DNA of 64,000 nt from JAUWBF01 sp043815125 (GCA_043815125.1 JBDRJH010000198.1:5268-69267), one strand, 5' to 3'; counted from the first letter of the stretch, positions 54,750 through 63,598 are shown. Translations and numbers: made by a program. The notes: generated from the letters alone by a model not told the origin.

Positions 54750-55778
54750 ATGGCCAATCGTGCGATGCCCAAAAAGCCGACCTCCGACGACGAGGCCCCG
54801 AAAAAACTTTCCTCCTACACCATCAAGCTCGACGACGCGCAGATGGAGGCCCTGCACGCCCACTGCCGCGCCCGCCAGTGGACGCCGTTCGAGGTCGCCT
54901 ACACCCGCTTCGCCTACAAGGCCGACCACCTCAAGCTCAACGTCACCGCCTACACCAGCGGCAAGGTCGTGCTCGCCGGCAAGGGCACCGAGGACTTCGT
55001 GCGCAACTTCATCGAACCCGAGATCACCGGCGCCCCCAAACTCGGCTACGACGAAATCCTCAACCCCGACTGGTTCGAGAGCCACGCCGGTCTCGACGAA
55101 AGCGGCAAGGGCGACTTCTTCGGCCCCGTCGTCGCCGCCACCGTCATCGCCGACAAACCCGCCATCGAGGCCTGGCGCGCCGCCGGCGCCCAGGACTCGA
55201 AAAAGATGACCGAGTCCAAGATCCTCCAGCTCGACCGCCTCATCCGCGAGACCCGCGGCGCCGTCGTCAAGGTCACTTACTGCGGCATGCCCCGCTACAA
55301 CGAGCTCATGGCCAAACCCCGCGCCAACCTCAACCTCCTGCTCGCCTGGCAACACGCCAACGCCCTCATCCAGGCCCTCGCCGAGAAACCCGTCAAATGG
55401 GGCCTGCTCGACCAGTTCAGCGAACAACCCCTCGTGCAACGCGAGCTCGCTAAAAAAAACGTATCCGGCTTCGAACTACGCATGCGCACCAAGGCCGAGT
55501 CCGACCCCGTCGTCGCCGCCGCCTCCATCGTCGCCCGCGCCGAATACGTGCGCATCATGCAAACCCTCTCCAGGCGCTTCGGCGAACCCCTGCAAAAAGG
55601 CGCCGGCCCCCTCGTCAAAAAGCAGGGCCTCGCCATCATCGAACGCTTCGGCGCGCGCGCCCTCGGCGACTTCGCCAAGCTCCACTTCCGCACCGCCTAC
55701 GAGGTCGTCAAGGACGCCGGCAAGCTCGACGAACTGCCGCTGCCCGAGCCCAAGGAAAAATTCGGCTTCGGCCGCTGA
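54750..55778 (+). CDS. rnhC: Ribonuclease HIII
   Basis: 342 residues. An N-terminal TBP-like substrate-binding domain (about 15-95) precedes the RNase H fold. The HIII signature GLDESGKGDFFGP is present, with the second acidic residue in LLDQFSEQP and the C-terminal SIVARAEY block. It cuts RNA in RNA-DNA hybrids. It is adjacent to rnhB on the same strand. Confidence 0.93.
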   Translation: MANRAMPKKPTSDDEAPKKLSSYTIKLDDAQMEALHAHCRARQWTPFEVAYTRFAYKADHLKLNVTAYTSGKVVLAGKGTEDFVRNFIEPEITGAPKLGYDEILNPDWFESHAGLDESGKGDFFGPVVAATVIADKPAIEAWRAAGAQDSKKMTESKILQLDRLIRETRGAVVKVTYCGMPRYNELMAKPRANLNLLLAWQHANALIQALAEKPVKWGLLDQFSEQPLVQRELAKKNVSGFELRMRTKAESDPVVAAASIVARAEYVRIMQTLSRRFGEPLQKGAGPLVKKQGLAIIERFGARALGDFAKLHFRTAYEVVKDAGKLDELPLPEPKEKFGFGR

Positions 55779-55799
55779 GCGATGTCCAAACCGCACGGA

Positions 55800-55903
55800 G
55801 ATTTAACGCAGAGTCGCAAAGGCGCAGAGCTCGCAGAGGCTTTGTTTTTGTCGTCGATCAGATTCTCTGCGTTTCTCCCCACCTCCGCGTCTCTGCGTTA
55901 AAA
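55800..55903. repeat. Inverted ACGCAGAG-type intergenic repeat, copy 2
   Basis: The left arm 55800-55839 begins GATTTAACGCAGAG and the right arm 55865-55903 ends TCTCTGCGTTAAAA. It shares the TTTAACGCARAG ends and 9-nt register with the copy at 16988-17092 but has CAGAG in place of CAAAG in many units. It lies between rnhC and rnhB. Confidence 0.8.
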
Positions 55904-55909
55904 CTCTCT

Positions 55910-56674
55910 ATGCCCAAGCGCCGTCAACTCCGTGGCTACGACCTCCGTCAGATCGACGGCTACGCCGAGCTCATCGGCGTCGACGAGGCCGGCCGCGGCG
56001 CGCTCGCCGGCCCGGTTGTCGCCGGGGCCGTGCTCGTCACCCGCGAGTTCCTCGAAAGCCGCTGGGCCGTCGCCAACGCCAACCGCATCAACGACTCCAA
56101 ACAGCTCTCCGCGCCCGAGCGCGAGGCCCTCTGGTTCGAGTTCGACACGCTCCAGGCCGACGGCCTCATCCACGCCACCTACGGTGCCGCCGACGTGCGC
56201 GAGATCGAGCAGCTCAACATCCTCGGCGCCACCAAGCTCGCCATGCGCCGCGCCCTCGAGCAGATGCACCCGCCGACCGCCTTCCAGTTCACCCGCGAAC
56301 CCGACCTCTTCGCCTCCGCCGAGGAGATCGCCGCCTACACCCCGGCCGTCAACGCCCGCATCCTCGTCGACGGCCTGCACCTGCGCAACTTCCCCTATCC
56401 GCACACCGGTGTGGTCAAGGGCGACGGCCGCTCGCTCTGCATCGCCATGGCCTCGATCATCGCCAAGGTCACCCGCGACCGCCTGATGGACGCACTCGCG
56501 CTCGAGTTCCCCGACTACGGCTTCGACCGCCACAAGGGCTACGGCACCGAGGACCACCGCGACGCCGTGCTCCGCGTCGGTCGCTGCCCGCACCACCGCG
56601 ACACCTTTCTGCGGAAGTTGCTCGCCGGCCGCGTCGACCCCGATCAGGTCGATTTCCTGACCGAAACGCCTTGA
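55910..56674 (+). CDS. rnhB: Ribonuclease HII
   Basis: 254 residues, longer than the usual 200. The active site is shown by GVDEAGRGALAGPV, RINDSKQLS, ILVDGLHLR, and SIIAKVTRD followed by DRHKGYGT. The extra length is an insertion before the ILVDG block (about residues 108-160). It removes RNA primers and single ribonucleotides from DNA. It sits just downstream of rnhC. Confidence 0.93.
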   Translation: MPKRRQLRGYDLRQIDGYAELIGVDEAGRGALAGPVVAGAVLVTREFLESRWAVANANRINDSKQLSAPEREALWFEFDTLQADGLIHATYGAADVREIEQLNILGATKLAMRRALEQMHPPTAFQFTREPDLFASAEEIAAYTPAVNARILVDGLHLRNFPYPHTGVVKGDGRSLCIAMASIIAKVTRDRLMDALALEFPDYGFDRHKGYGTEDHRDAVLRVGRCPHHRDTFLRKLLAGRVDPDQVDFLTETP

Positions 56675-56720
56675 ACCCCCGCACCACCATGGCCGGCAAA
56701 AAAACACCTCGCTCGACCGC

Positions 56721-57872
56721 GTGCTCGGACGTCTCGATTCCCTCGACGCCGCCTCCATGGCCAACCTCGTGCAACGCCTCGCCCGCGAGCGCGGCTTCTT
56801 CGAGGATGTGTTCGACGTGCTCCAGGAGGGCGTGCTCGTCATCGCGGCCGACGGCGAGATCGACTACGCCAACGCCTCCGCCCACCGCCTCATCGGGCTC
56901 GCCTCCGACGACCTCACCGGCGCCGTGCTCTGGCGGCTCGTGCCCGGGCTGCGTCCCTCGCTGGAGGCCGCGCTCGACGACGCCGAGCCGGCCCTGCCCG
57001 TCGTCACCCGCGAGATCGAGCTCACCTATCCCGAGGCCCGCACGGTGCGCCTCTACATGGTTCCATTCACCGGGGAGGGCGCCGGCGCCGAGCGCCGCTT
57101 CGCGGTCATTCTCAGCGACATCACCGCCGAGAAAAAGACCACCGAGGACCGCATCGAGGACGAGCGCACCTCGTCGATCCTGCTGCTGGCCGCCGGCGTC
57201 GCCCACGAGCTGGGGAACCCGCTCAACTCGCTCACCATTCACCTCCAGCTCATCGAGCGGAAGTTGCGCAAGCTCCAGGCGACCGCCGGCTCGGGTCGCG
57301 AGACCGCCGGCCTCGCCGACTCCATCCGCATCTGCCAGGAGGAGGTCGGGCGGCTAGACGGCATCATCACCAACTTCCTCGACGCCATCCGGCCGCGTCC
57401 GCCCGATCTGGCCGAGATCAACCTCGCGGCCGTGCTGGCCGAGGTGCTCGACTTCCAGAGCCGGGAACTCGAGGACCGCGGCATCCAGGTCGAGGCCGAC
57501 TTCGCCGGCCGGCTGCCCGCGGTCATGGCCGACCGCAACCAGCTCAAGCAGGTCTTCTTCAACCTCACCAAAAACGCCATGGAGGCGATGGGCCCCGGCG
57601 GCCGCCTGCGCATCAAGGCCCGAACCGACGACGACAACGTGTATCTGCTTTTTGGTGACAACGGCAGCGGCATCAAGCAGGCCGACCTCGCCAAGCTCTT
57701 CCAGCCCTACCACACGACCAAGAGCGGCGGACACGGCCTCGGCCTGATGATCGTGCAACGCATCCTGCGCGAGCACGGCGGTCAGGTCGGCATCGAGAGC
57801 CAGGAGGGCCGCGGCACCGTGGTGACGCTGCAATTTCCCCGCAAGGACCGCCGCGTGCGCATGCTCAAGTAA
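56721..57872 (+). CDS. NtrB-like soluble sensor histidine kinase
   Basis: 383 residues from a GTG at 56721: an N-terminal coiled region, a PAS-type sensor (about 30-140), a HisKA domain with the phosphoacceptor His162 in VAHELGNPLNS, and a HATPase with DNGSGI and GGHGLGL. There is no membrane segment. A better N-terminus may start at ATG 56689: adding one A to the A7 run (56698-56704) would join MAGKK to NTSLDRVLGRL in frame, the expected leader. No response regulator is next to it, so it is an orphan kinase. Confidence 0.88.
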   Translation: MLGRLDSLDAASMANLVQRLARERGFFEDVFDVLQEGVLVIAADGEIDYANASAHRLIGLASDDLTGAVLWRLVPGLRPSLEAALDDAEPALPVVTREIELTYPEARTVRLYMVPFTGEGAGAERRFAVILSDITAEKKTTEDRIEDERTSSILLLAAGVAHELGNPLNSLTIHLQLIERKLRKLQATAGSGRETAGLADSIRICQEEVGRLDGIITNFLDAIRPRPPDLAEINLAAVLAEVLDFQSRELEDRGIQVEADFAGRLPAVMADRNQLKQVFFNLTKNAMEAMGPGGRLRIKARTDDDNVYLLFGDNGSGIKQADLAKLFQPYHTTKSGGHGLGLMIVQRILREHGGQVGIESQEGRGTVVTLQFPRKDRRVRMLK

Positions 57873-57920
57873 GTGCGCCGCGCCGGGCGAAAGCCTGGAG
57901 CCCGTTCGACAAATCATGTC

Positions 57921-57978
57921 GTAGCCGCGAGCGCCAGCGAGTGGAGCGTCTGGCCCACTCGCTGGCGCTCGCGGCTAC
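57921..57978. repeat. Perfect 24-bp-arm palindrome with GTAG/CTAC ends
   Basis: Arms 57921-57944 and 57955-57978 are exact complements around a 10-nt loop. The left arm begins GTAGCCGCGAGCGCC and the right ends CGCGGCTAC. It follows the kinase gene by 48 nt. It shares the GTAG head with the REP family but has a different body. Confidence 0.85.
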
Positions 57979-58051
57979 GCTCCCAAAAATAGCCACCGTT
58001 TTGTTTGAACCGCTCCGAACAATGCGCGTCATCGTCCGACATGCGCGCAGC

Positions 58052-58075
58052 GGGCCTCGCGAGCGAGGCCCCTAC
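58052..58075. repeat. Single inverted REP unit, copy D
   Basis: GGGCCTCGC-ga-GCGAGGCCC followed by CTAC, identical to the inverted units at 48493-48516 and 63051-63074. No forward partner of the same sequence is present; the 57921 palindrome is the nearest GTAG element. Confidence 0.8.
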
Positions 58076-58084
58076 GCGCCGTGC

Positions 58085-60241
58085 TCACCCCCTCGACTGG
58101 TAGGGGTGCAGGCGCAGGTCGAGGGTGGCGGGCATTTCCTCGATCGACTCGACGGCGGGGATGTAGCGCGCGTGGCCGATGGTGTGCGGCCAGGTCTCCC
58201 AACGCTCGGCGGCGCGCACGCGCGCCTCGTCGGCCGTGGCCGGCCGGTCGGCGTAGGGAGTGCCGGCCGGGTTCCACACATGCCAGCGGGCGGCGGCCAG
58301 CACGCAGAGGGTGTGCCGCCCGACCCACTCGATGAGCAGCGGCGCGTGCGCCGGCACGTGCGGCTGCAGGCCCGGGCAGATATAAAACGCGCGGTAGCGC
58401 ACGCCGGCCGCCGACGCGCCGTCCTCCGTGGCGCGAAACTCGACCGGGATGCCGTTGACCAGCAACAGGCCGTGCTCGAGCGCGGACGCGTCCGTCAGTG
58501 AAAATTCGATACGGTCCATGCTGGCGTCGACCGTGCGCGAAACGCCGCCGCCGTTGGGCGACTCGCCGAGCAGGGGCCAGGCCTCGAGGGCCTGTCGCAC
58601 GACCAGCCTTGGTGCGGGGGCCTCCGGGTCCCAGGCGGGCAGTTCGAGTTCGCCGAGCACCGGGCAGCGCCAGTCGATCAGCGGGGCGAGCCACGCGGAG
58701 TCGAAGGGGATGCCGTGGGCCCGCAGGTCGGCGCAGACCGCGTCGAGGTCCTCCTTGATGAAGGCGGGCAGGAAATACTTGTCGTGCAGGGCGTGGCCCC
58801 AGCGCCTGAAGGGTTTTTCAAACGGCTCGGCCGCGAGACGCGCGAGGATGGCGCGCAGGAGCAGCGCGGGGATGCCCTGCAGGCGGGGATCGGGGTGCGT
58901 CTCGAAGGCGCGGAACTCGACCAGACCGAGACGGCCGTTGCCGGCGAAGGGATTCCAGAGCTTGTCGACGCTGATCTCGGCGCGGTGGGTGTTGCCCGAG
59001 CGGTCCATGAGCAGGTCGCGGAAGAGCAGGTCGAAGAGCGGCAGGTTGGCGGGCGAGCCAAGTCGCACGGCCCCGCGGCAGGCGAGCTCGAGTTCGTAGG
59101 GCGCCTCGAAGGTCGACTCGTCGATGCGCGGGGCCTGCGAGCTGGGTCCGAGGTATTGGCCGCTGAAGGCGTAGCTGAGGCCGGGGTGGTGCTGGAAGTA
59201 GCGGATGACCGAGGGCAGCAGGTGCGGTGTGGTGAAGAAGGGCGAGGTCTCGGGGGTGGGGCCGCCGAAGACCATGTGGCAACCGCCGCCGGTGCCGACG
59301 TGGCGGCCGTTGAGCTGGAACTTGCGCGCGCACAGGCCGGCGTCGCCGGCGGCGGCGTAGAGGGTGTGCAGCTGCCGGTCGAAACCGGTCCAGTCGGGCT
59401 CCGGGGTGAGGTTGATCTCGAGCACGCCGGGGTCGGAGGCGAACCCGATGGTGGGCAGCGCGGGGTCGGCGGGCGGGGCGTAGCCGGAGAGGCGCACGGC
59501 GAAGAGCTTGCAGTCGGCGAGGGCGGCCTCGATGTGACCGAGCAACTCGCAGTAGGCGTCGGTGAGTAGTGGCGGCACGAATACGGCGAGCGTGCCGCGG
59601 GAGAGCTCGACCGTCAGGGCGCGCTTGCGGCGGCCTTCGGCGAGCTTGTTCAGCGGCATGCGCAGGCCGGCCAGGCCGTCGCCTTGAAACAGCGGCACGT
59701 GACCCTCGGGAAAATCGGCGGCCCAGTCGTCGGTGAGCCACTTGCCTTCCTCGTGGTCGAGCGGGAGCACATGGCCGGCGGGCGCGGGCGGCTCGTCGGC
59801 GGAGAGCAGGGGGAGGGTGGCGTGTTTGCCCAGACCGAGCAACGGGACGAGGGCTTTGAGGAAGGCGTTCGCGTCGTCGAGGGTGTGGGGGCCTTCCTCG
59901 TCGTCGGCCTTGAGGCGGGTCGGGTCCTTCCAGAGCGGGGTGCCGTCGGCGCGGGTTTGCAGGAGCAGCGTCCAGCGGGGCAGGGGCTCGCCGGGGTAGT
60001 GCTTGCCGGAGGTCTCAAGGATGACGGCGCCGGGCCGGTCGCGTTGGATGAGCGCGTGCGCGCAGCGGCGGGCGTGGTCGAGCTTGGTCGGCCCGAGCGC
60101 GGCGGTGGCCCACTCGGCGCCTTCGGGGTTGTGGGGGATGAAGGTGGGCTCGCCGCCCATCGTGATGGTGACTCCGATGGACTTCAGGAGCGCCTCGATG
60201 GCGTCGCTGCACTGATGCGGACCGTTGACGGGTTTGCTCAT
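58085..60241 (-). CDS. DUF2126 family protein
   Basis: 718 residues from ATG at 60241. It shows family features such as MGGEPTFIP near the start, the EINLTPEPDW, GTGGGCHMVFGG and LLFRDLLMDRSGN blocks, and LVEFRAFETHP. In many bacteria DUF2126 is the C-terminal part of a protein whose N-terminus is a transglutaminase; here the transglutaminase is a separate gene 16 nt upstream. The chemical function is not known. The C-terminal 110 residues form a beta-rich domain. Confidence 0.85.
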   Translation of the reverse strand: MSKPVNGPHQCSDAIEALLKSIGVTITMGGEPTFIPHNPEGAEWATAALGPTKLDHARRCAHALIQRDRPGAVILETSGKHYPGEPLPRWTLLLQTRADGTPLWKDPTRLKADDEEGPHTLDDANAFLKALVPLLGLGKHATLPLLSADEPPAPAGHVLPLDHEEGKWLTDDWAADFPEGHVPLFQGDGLAGLRMPLNKLAEGRRKRALTVELSRGTLAVFVPPLLTDAYCELLGHIEAALADCKLFAVRLSGYAPPADPALPTIGFASDPGVLEINLTPEPDWTGFDRQLHTLYAAAGDAGLCARKFQLNGRHVGTGGGCHMVFGGPTPETSPFFTTPHLLPSVIRYFQHHPGLSYAFSGQYLGPSSQAPRIDESTFEAPYELELACRGAVRLGSPANLPLFDLLFRDLLMDRSGNTHRAEISVDKLWNPFAGNGRLGLVEFRAFETHPDPRLQGIPALLLRAILARLAAEPFEKPFRRWGHALHDKYFLPAFIKEDLDAVCADLRAHGIPFDSAWLAPLIDWRCPVLGELELPAWDPEAPAPRLVVRQALEAWPLLGESPNGGGVSRTVDASMDRIEFSLTDASALEHGLLLVNGIPVEFRATEDGASAAGVRYRAFYICPGLQPHVPAHAPLLIEWVGRHTLCVLAAARWHVWNPAGTPYADRPATADEARVRAAERWETWPHTIGHARYIPAVESIEEMPATLDLRLHPYQSRG

Positions 60242-60257
60242 GGAAAAAAGAGGGTGT

Positions 60258-61118
60258 TCAGTCGAGTTTCTCGATGGTGATCTCCGCCTCCATCGTGGCG
60301 GAGGCGGGCACGTCGGTGGCGATGCCGCCCTGGATGGGGTTGATGCTCTCGGGCCGCGCGGAGTGGGCGACGGGGATGTAGCAGTCGTCGCAGAAGACGC
60401 CGTGGGTGGGGTCGATGGCCTTCCAGCCGGCGCCGGGCAGAAAGACCTCGATCCAGGCGTGCATGGCGCCGCGGGTGGTGTGGTCGTCGCCGGCGGGGGC
60501 GTAGAGGTAGCCGCTGACGAAGCGCGCGGCGATGCCGAGCGTGCGAAAGAGTTCGCAGGCGAACACCGCGGTGTCGCGACAGGCACCGGAGCCCTTGGCG
60601 ATGGTTTCGAGCGGGGTCTGGATGCCCTCCTCCTCGCGGCGGGCGTAGGCGATGGCCTTGAAACACAGATCGGTCACCTGCGTCACCCAGGGCACCGTTT
60701 CCAAGGGAGGCGTGGGCAGGCGGGCGTCGAGCCACTCGCGCAGGGCGGTCTGCACGGGCGCGGCGGGCGGGATCAGGTAGGGATCCAGCGCGAAGTCGAA
60801 CGCGGGGTCGTAGGCGAAGGGGAAGTTGAGCGCGTAGGACTTGAGCAGAAAATCGAAGGGGTTGTTGTCGAGCGTCTCGGCGGTGAAGCGGGAATCGATG
60901 GTCAACGTGTCGCCGCGTTCCCAAACGTAGGCGCGCGCCATGTTGTTGTCCTGCGCGTCGCGAACATGCACGACCTTGCCGCCGGGCTGCACGTCGACGG
61001 TGTAGTCGGGCACCCGCAGCAGGGCCGACTCACGGGGGCGCAGATAGAGGAAGTGCGGGGTGAAGCCGACGATCCGATCATAGCGGTATCGGGTCAGGTG
61101 GGAGACGCGGAGCTTCAT
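60258..61118 (-). CDS. Transglutaminase-like cysteine protease domain protein
   Basis: 286 residues. An N-terminal bacterial transglutaminase-like beta domain (LRVSHLTRYRYDRIV) precedes the core. The catalytic Cys is in GSGACRDTA, His in MHAWIEVF and Asp in AIDPTHG. The DUF2126 gene follows at once, and the two are commonly fused. The intergenic space to the divergent aroK is 126 nt. Confidence 0.9.
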   Translation of the reverse strand: MKLRVSHLTRYRYDRIVGFTPHFLYLRPRESALLRVPDYTVDVQPGGKVVHVRDAQDNNMARAYVWERGDTLTIDSRFTAETLDNNPFDFLLKSYALNFPFAYDPAFDFALDPYLIPPAAPVQTALREWLDARLPTPPLETVPWVTQVTDLCFKAIAYARREEEGIQTPLETIAKGSGACRDTAVFACELFRTLGIAARFVSGYLYAPAGDDHTTRGAMHAWIEVFLPGAGWKAIDPTHGVFCDDCYIPVAHSARPESINPIQGGIATDVPASATMEAEITIEKLD

Positions 61119-61244
61119 GCGGACGTTTTCAATTCAGCAAGAGTCCTGCCAAGCGGTCCCGGGCGCAAGCCGGCAGAAGGAAGCGACGTGTTGTTTCGTG
61201 TTTGGCAAGACGCGCGCCGGGTCCTTTGGTCGGCGCAGTCCGCC

Positions 61245-61805
61245 ATGCTGCCATCTGACGTCAATCTCTACCTGGTCGGGTTTATGGGAACGGGGAAAAC
61301 CACCCTGGGCCGTGCCGTGGCCGTGCGGCTGGGCTTTCGCTGGATGGACAGCGACCACGAGATCGAGCGCCGCCAGGGCAAGCCGATCCCAGAAATCTTC
61401 GCGACGGAGGGCGAGCCGGCCTTCCGCGCGATGGAACGTGAATTTGTCGAACACGGCCACCCGTCCCAGAAACAAGTGGTGGCCTGCGGCGGCGGCCTGG
61501 TGGTGCAGCCGGGCATGCTCGACCTGCTCAAGGCCCGGGGCGTGGTCATTTGTCTGCACGCCTCCATCGAGACCATCCTGCGCCGCACCTCGGGCAACCG
61601 CTCGCGCCCGCTCATCGACGTCGAGGACCCCGAGAAACGCCTGCGCGAACTCTACGCGGCGCGCGAGGCGATCTACCGCCGCTCCGGCACGGTGGTGCTG
61701 ACCGACGGGCGGCCGCTGGCCGAAATCGTGCAGCATGTGCTGCGCATCCACCGCCGCGAGGCCGCGGACTTCGTGCGGGCGCAGGCCCGCGCCCGCCATG
61801 CCTGA
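61245..61805 (+). CDS. aroK: Shikimate kinase
   Basis: 186 residues. P-loop GFMGTGKTTLG, shikimate-binding DSDHEIE and AFRAMERE, the GGGLVV motif and the lid region RTSGNRSRPL are all in place. It phosphorylates shikimate in aromatic amino acid synthesis. The stop overlaps the queG start by 8 nt. Confidence 0.94.
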   Translation: MLPSDVNLYLVGFMGTGKTTLGRAVAVRLGFRWMDSDHEIERRQGKPIPEIFATEGEPAFRAMEREFVEHGHPSQKQVVACGGGLVVQPGMLDLLKARGVVICLHASIETILRRTSGNRSRPLIDVEDPEKRLRELYAAREAIYRRSGTVVLTDGRPLAEIVQHVLRIHRREAADFVRAQARARHA

Positions 61806-62946
61806 GGCCCCCCACCAGCGCCGCGAGGAGCTGCGCCGGCGTCTGCTGAGGCTGGGCTTCGACACGGTGCGCTTTGCCCGCGCCGAGGCCGTCATGGGGC
61901 CGCAATTGCGCGCCTGGCTCGACGCCGGGCATCACGCCGACATGTCCTGGATAGAGCGCGCGGCGGAGAAGCGTGGCGACCCGCGGCTGGTGCTGCCGGG
62001 CGCCCGCACGGTCATCATGCTCGGCGTCAATTACGGTCCGGTCGCGGCGCGTTCGGACGGCGGACCGGTCTGGGCGCGCTATGCGCTGCACGCCGATTAT
62101 CACGACACCATCAAGCCCGGCCTGGTCGCCGCCGGCCGGGTGGTCGAGGAACTTTTCGGCGCGACGTCCGACGACTATCGTTACTACGTCGACACCGGCC
62201 CGGTGCAGGAGCGCGGCTGGGCGACCCGCGCGGGTCTCGGGTTCACGGGCAAGAACGCCATGCTGATCTCGCGGGAACACGGCAACTGGCTGTTCCTCGC
62301 GACGATCTTGCTGCGGGCCGAAATCGCGCCGGACGGCCCGCTGCTCGACTCGCTGGCGGGGCGCGACGACCTGGGCGCGCCCGGTCTGCTCTGCGGCAAG
62401 TGCACCCGGTGCATCGACGCGTGTCCGACCGACGCGATCGTGGCGCCGGGCACGGTGGACGCCCGCCGCTGCGTCTCCTACCAGACGATCGAGAACAAGG
62501 GCGTCATCCCCCGCGAACTGCGCGCCGGCATCGGTGACCGCATCTACGGCTGCGATGTGTGCCTGGAGGTGTGCCCCTGGAACCGCTTCGCCCGGGACGC
62601 GCGCAGCGTCTTGTTGACGGCGCGGGGCGAGATCCGCGAGCTGACCTTGCGCGCGTTGCTGGAGCTGACCCCGGAGCGTTTCGCGGAGGTCTTTCGCAAG
62701 ACTGCGATCAAGCGCGTCAAACTCGCCGGCCTGCTGCGCAACGCCTGCATCGTGGCCGGCAACACCGGCGCGACGGAGTGCCTCGACATCCTCGTGCGGC
62801 TCGCCGCGGAGGCCGCGCCGCTGGTGCGCGCCCATGCCGTCTGGGCGGTGGCTCGGCTCGGCGCGCTGGACCGCCTGTCCGCCGTGCGCGCCGCCGAGAC
62901 CGACCCCGCCGTGCTGGCCGAGTATGCCGCGGAGTTTGTCACTTAA
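61798..62946 (+). CDS. queG: Epoxyqueuosine reductase QueG
   Basis: 382 residues. QueG carries two 4Fe-4S motifs (CGKCTRCIDACPTDAI and CDVCLEVCPWN), a cobalamin-binding N-terminal domain and HEAT-like repeats at the end. It performs the last step of queuosine tRNA modification. The start overlaps the aroK stop. The TAA stop (62944-62946) lies inside a hairpin. Confidence 0.93.
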   Translation: MPEAPHQRREELRRRLLRLGFDTVRFARAEAVMGPQLRAWLDAGHHADMSWIERAAEKRGDPRLVLPGARTVIMLGVNYGPVAARSDGGPVWARYALHADYHDTIKPGLVAAGRVVEELFGATSDDYRYYVDTGPVQERGWATRAGLGFTGKNAMLISREHGNWLFLATILLRAEIAPDGPLLDSLAGRDDLGAPGLLCGKCTRCIDACPTDAIVAPGTVDARRCVSYQTIENKGVIPRELRAGIGDRIYGCDVCLEVCPWNRFARDARSVLLTARGEIRELTLRALLELTPERFAEVFRKTAIKRVKLAGLLRNACIVAGNTGATECLDILVRLAAEAAPLVRAHAVWAVARLGALDRLSAVRAAETDPAVLAEYAAEFVT

Positions 62947-62957
62947 TAAGTGACAAA
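62935..62957 (+). terminator. Hairpin containing the queG stop codon
   Basis: TTTGTCACT (62935-62943) pairs with AGTGACAAA (62949-62957) around a TAATA loop. The GTCACTTAATAAGTGAC core matches the hairpin at 30578-30614. Confidence 0.65.
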
Positions 62958-62964
62958 TGTAGTC

Positions 62965-63074
62965 GTAGGGGCCGCGCTCGCGCGGTCCGTTGAGTGCGGC
63001 CATGCGAGTTGCGCGTGGATTCACGCGTGCAATGTGATCTCGTGTCCAACGGGCCTCGCGAGCGAGGCCCCTAC
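62965..63074. repeat. BIME-like pair of GTAG-headed REP palindromes, copy C
   Basis: GTAG (62965-62968) with GGGCCGCGC-tc-GCGCGGTCC, and the inverted unit 63051-63074 with GGGCCTCGC-ga-GCGAGGCCC then CTAC. It separates the convergent queG and thioesterase genes. Confidence 0.85.
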
Positions 63075-63083
63075 GTTGGCTGC

Positions 63084-63488
63084 TCAGGCGCCGAACAGCT
63101 CGTCCATGCGGGCGGTGAAGGCCGCGGGCGGGCGGACCGGGCGGCCGGCCTTGTCGATGAACACGTGTTGCGTGGCGGCGGTGGCGATCAACTCCTCGCC
63201 GCGGCGCAACTCGTAGGCGATGTTGATGCGCAGGCCGGGCTTCTCGGCGATGCGCGAGAGGATGGTGATGGTGTCGTCGTAGCGGGCGGAGCGCAGGTAT
63301 TTCACGTTCACCTCCAGCACGGGCAGAAAGTAGCCCTGTGCCTCGAGGTCGCGGTAGGGGATGCCCTCGGCCTTGAGCAGCTCGGTGCGGCCGATCTCCA
63401 GCCAGGGCAGGTAGCTGCCGTGGTAGACGATGCCCATCATGTCGGTCTCGGCGTAGCGGACCTGGACGCTGGAGAGGTGTTCGATCAT
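63084..63488 (-). CDS. YbgC/FadM-type acyl-CoA thioesterase
   Basis: 134 residues from ATG at 63488. Hot-dog fold with the YbgC active-site block VRYAETDMMGIVYHGSYLPWLE, including the catalytic Asp. It hydrolyses acyl-CoA thioesters; the chain length is not clear. It is divergent from the SDR gene and a palindrome lies between them. Confidence 0.88.
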   Translation of the reverse strand: MIEHLSSVQVRYAETDMMGIVYHGSYLPWLEIGRTELLKAEGIPYRDLEAQGYFLPVLEVNVKYLRSARYDDTITILSRIAEKPGLRINIAYELRRGEELIATAATQHVFIDKAGRPVRPPAAFTARMDELFGA

Positions 63489-63598
63489 GCGGTCACCATC
63501 GCCATGCAAACCGCGCCCGGGCTCAAGCAAAAGCCCCCTTCGCGCGGCATCCGCCCGCTTTTCCTCCGCCGCCACCGCCGGCTTGGATCGAGCGTCGG

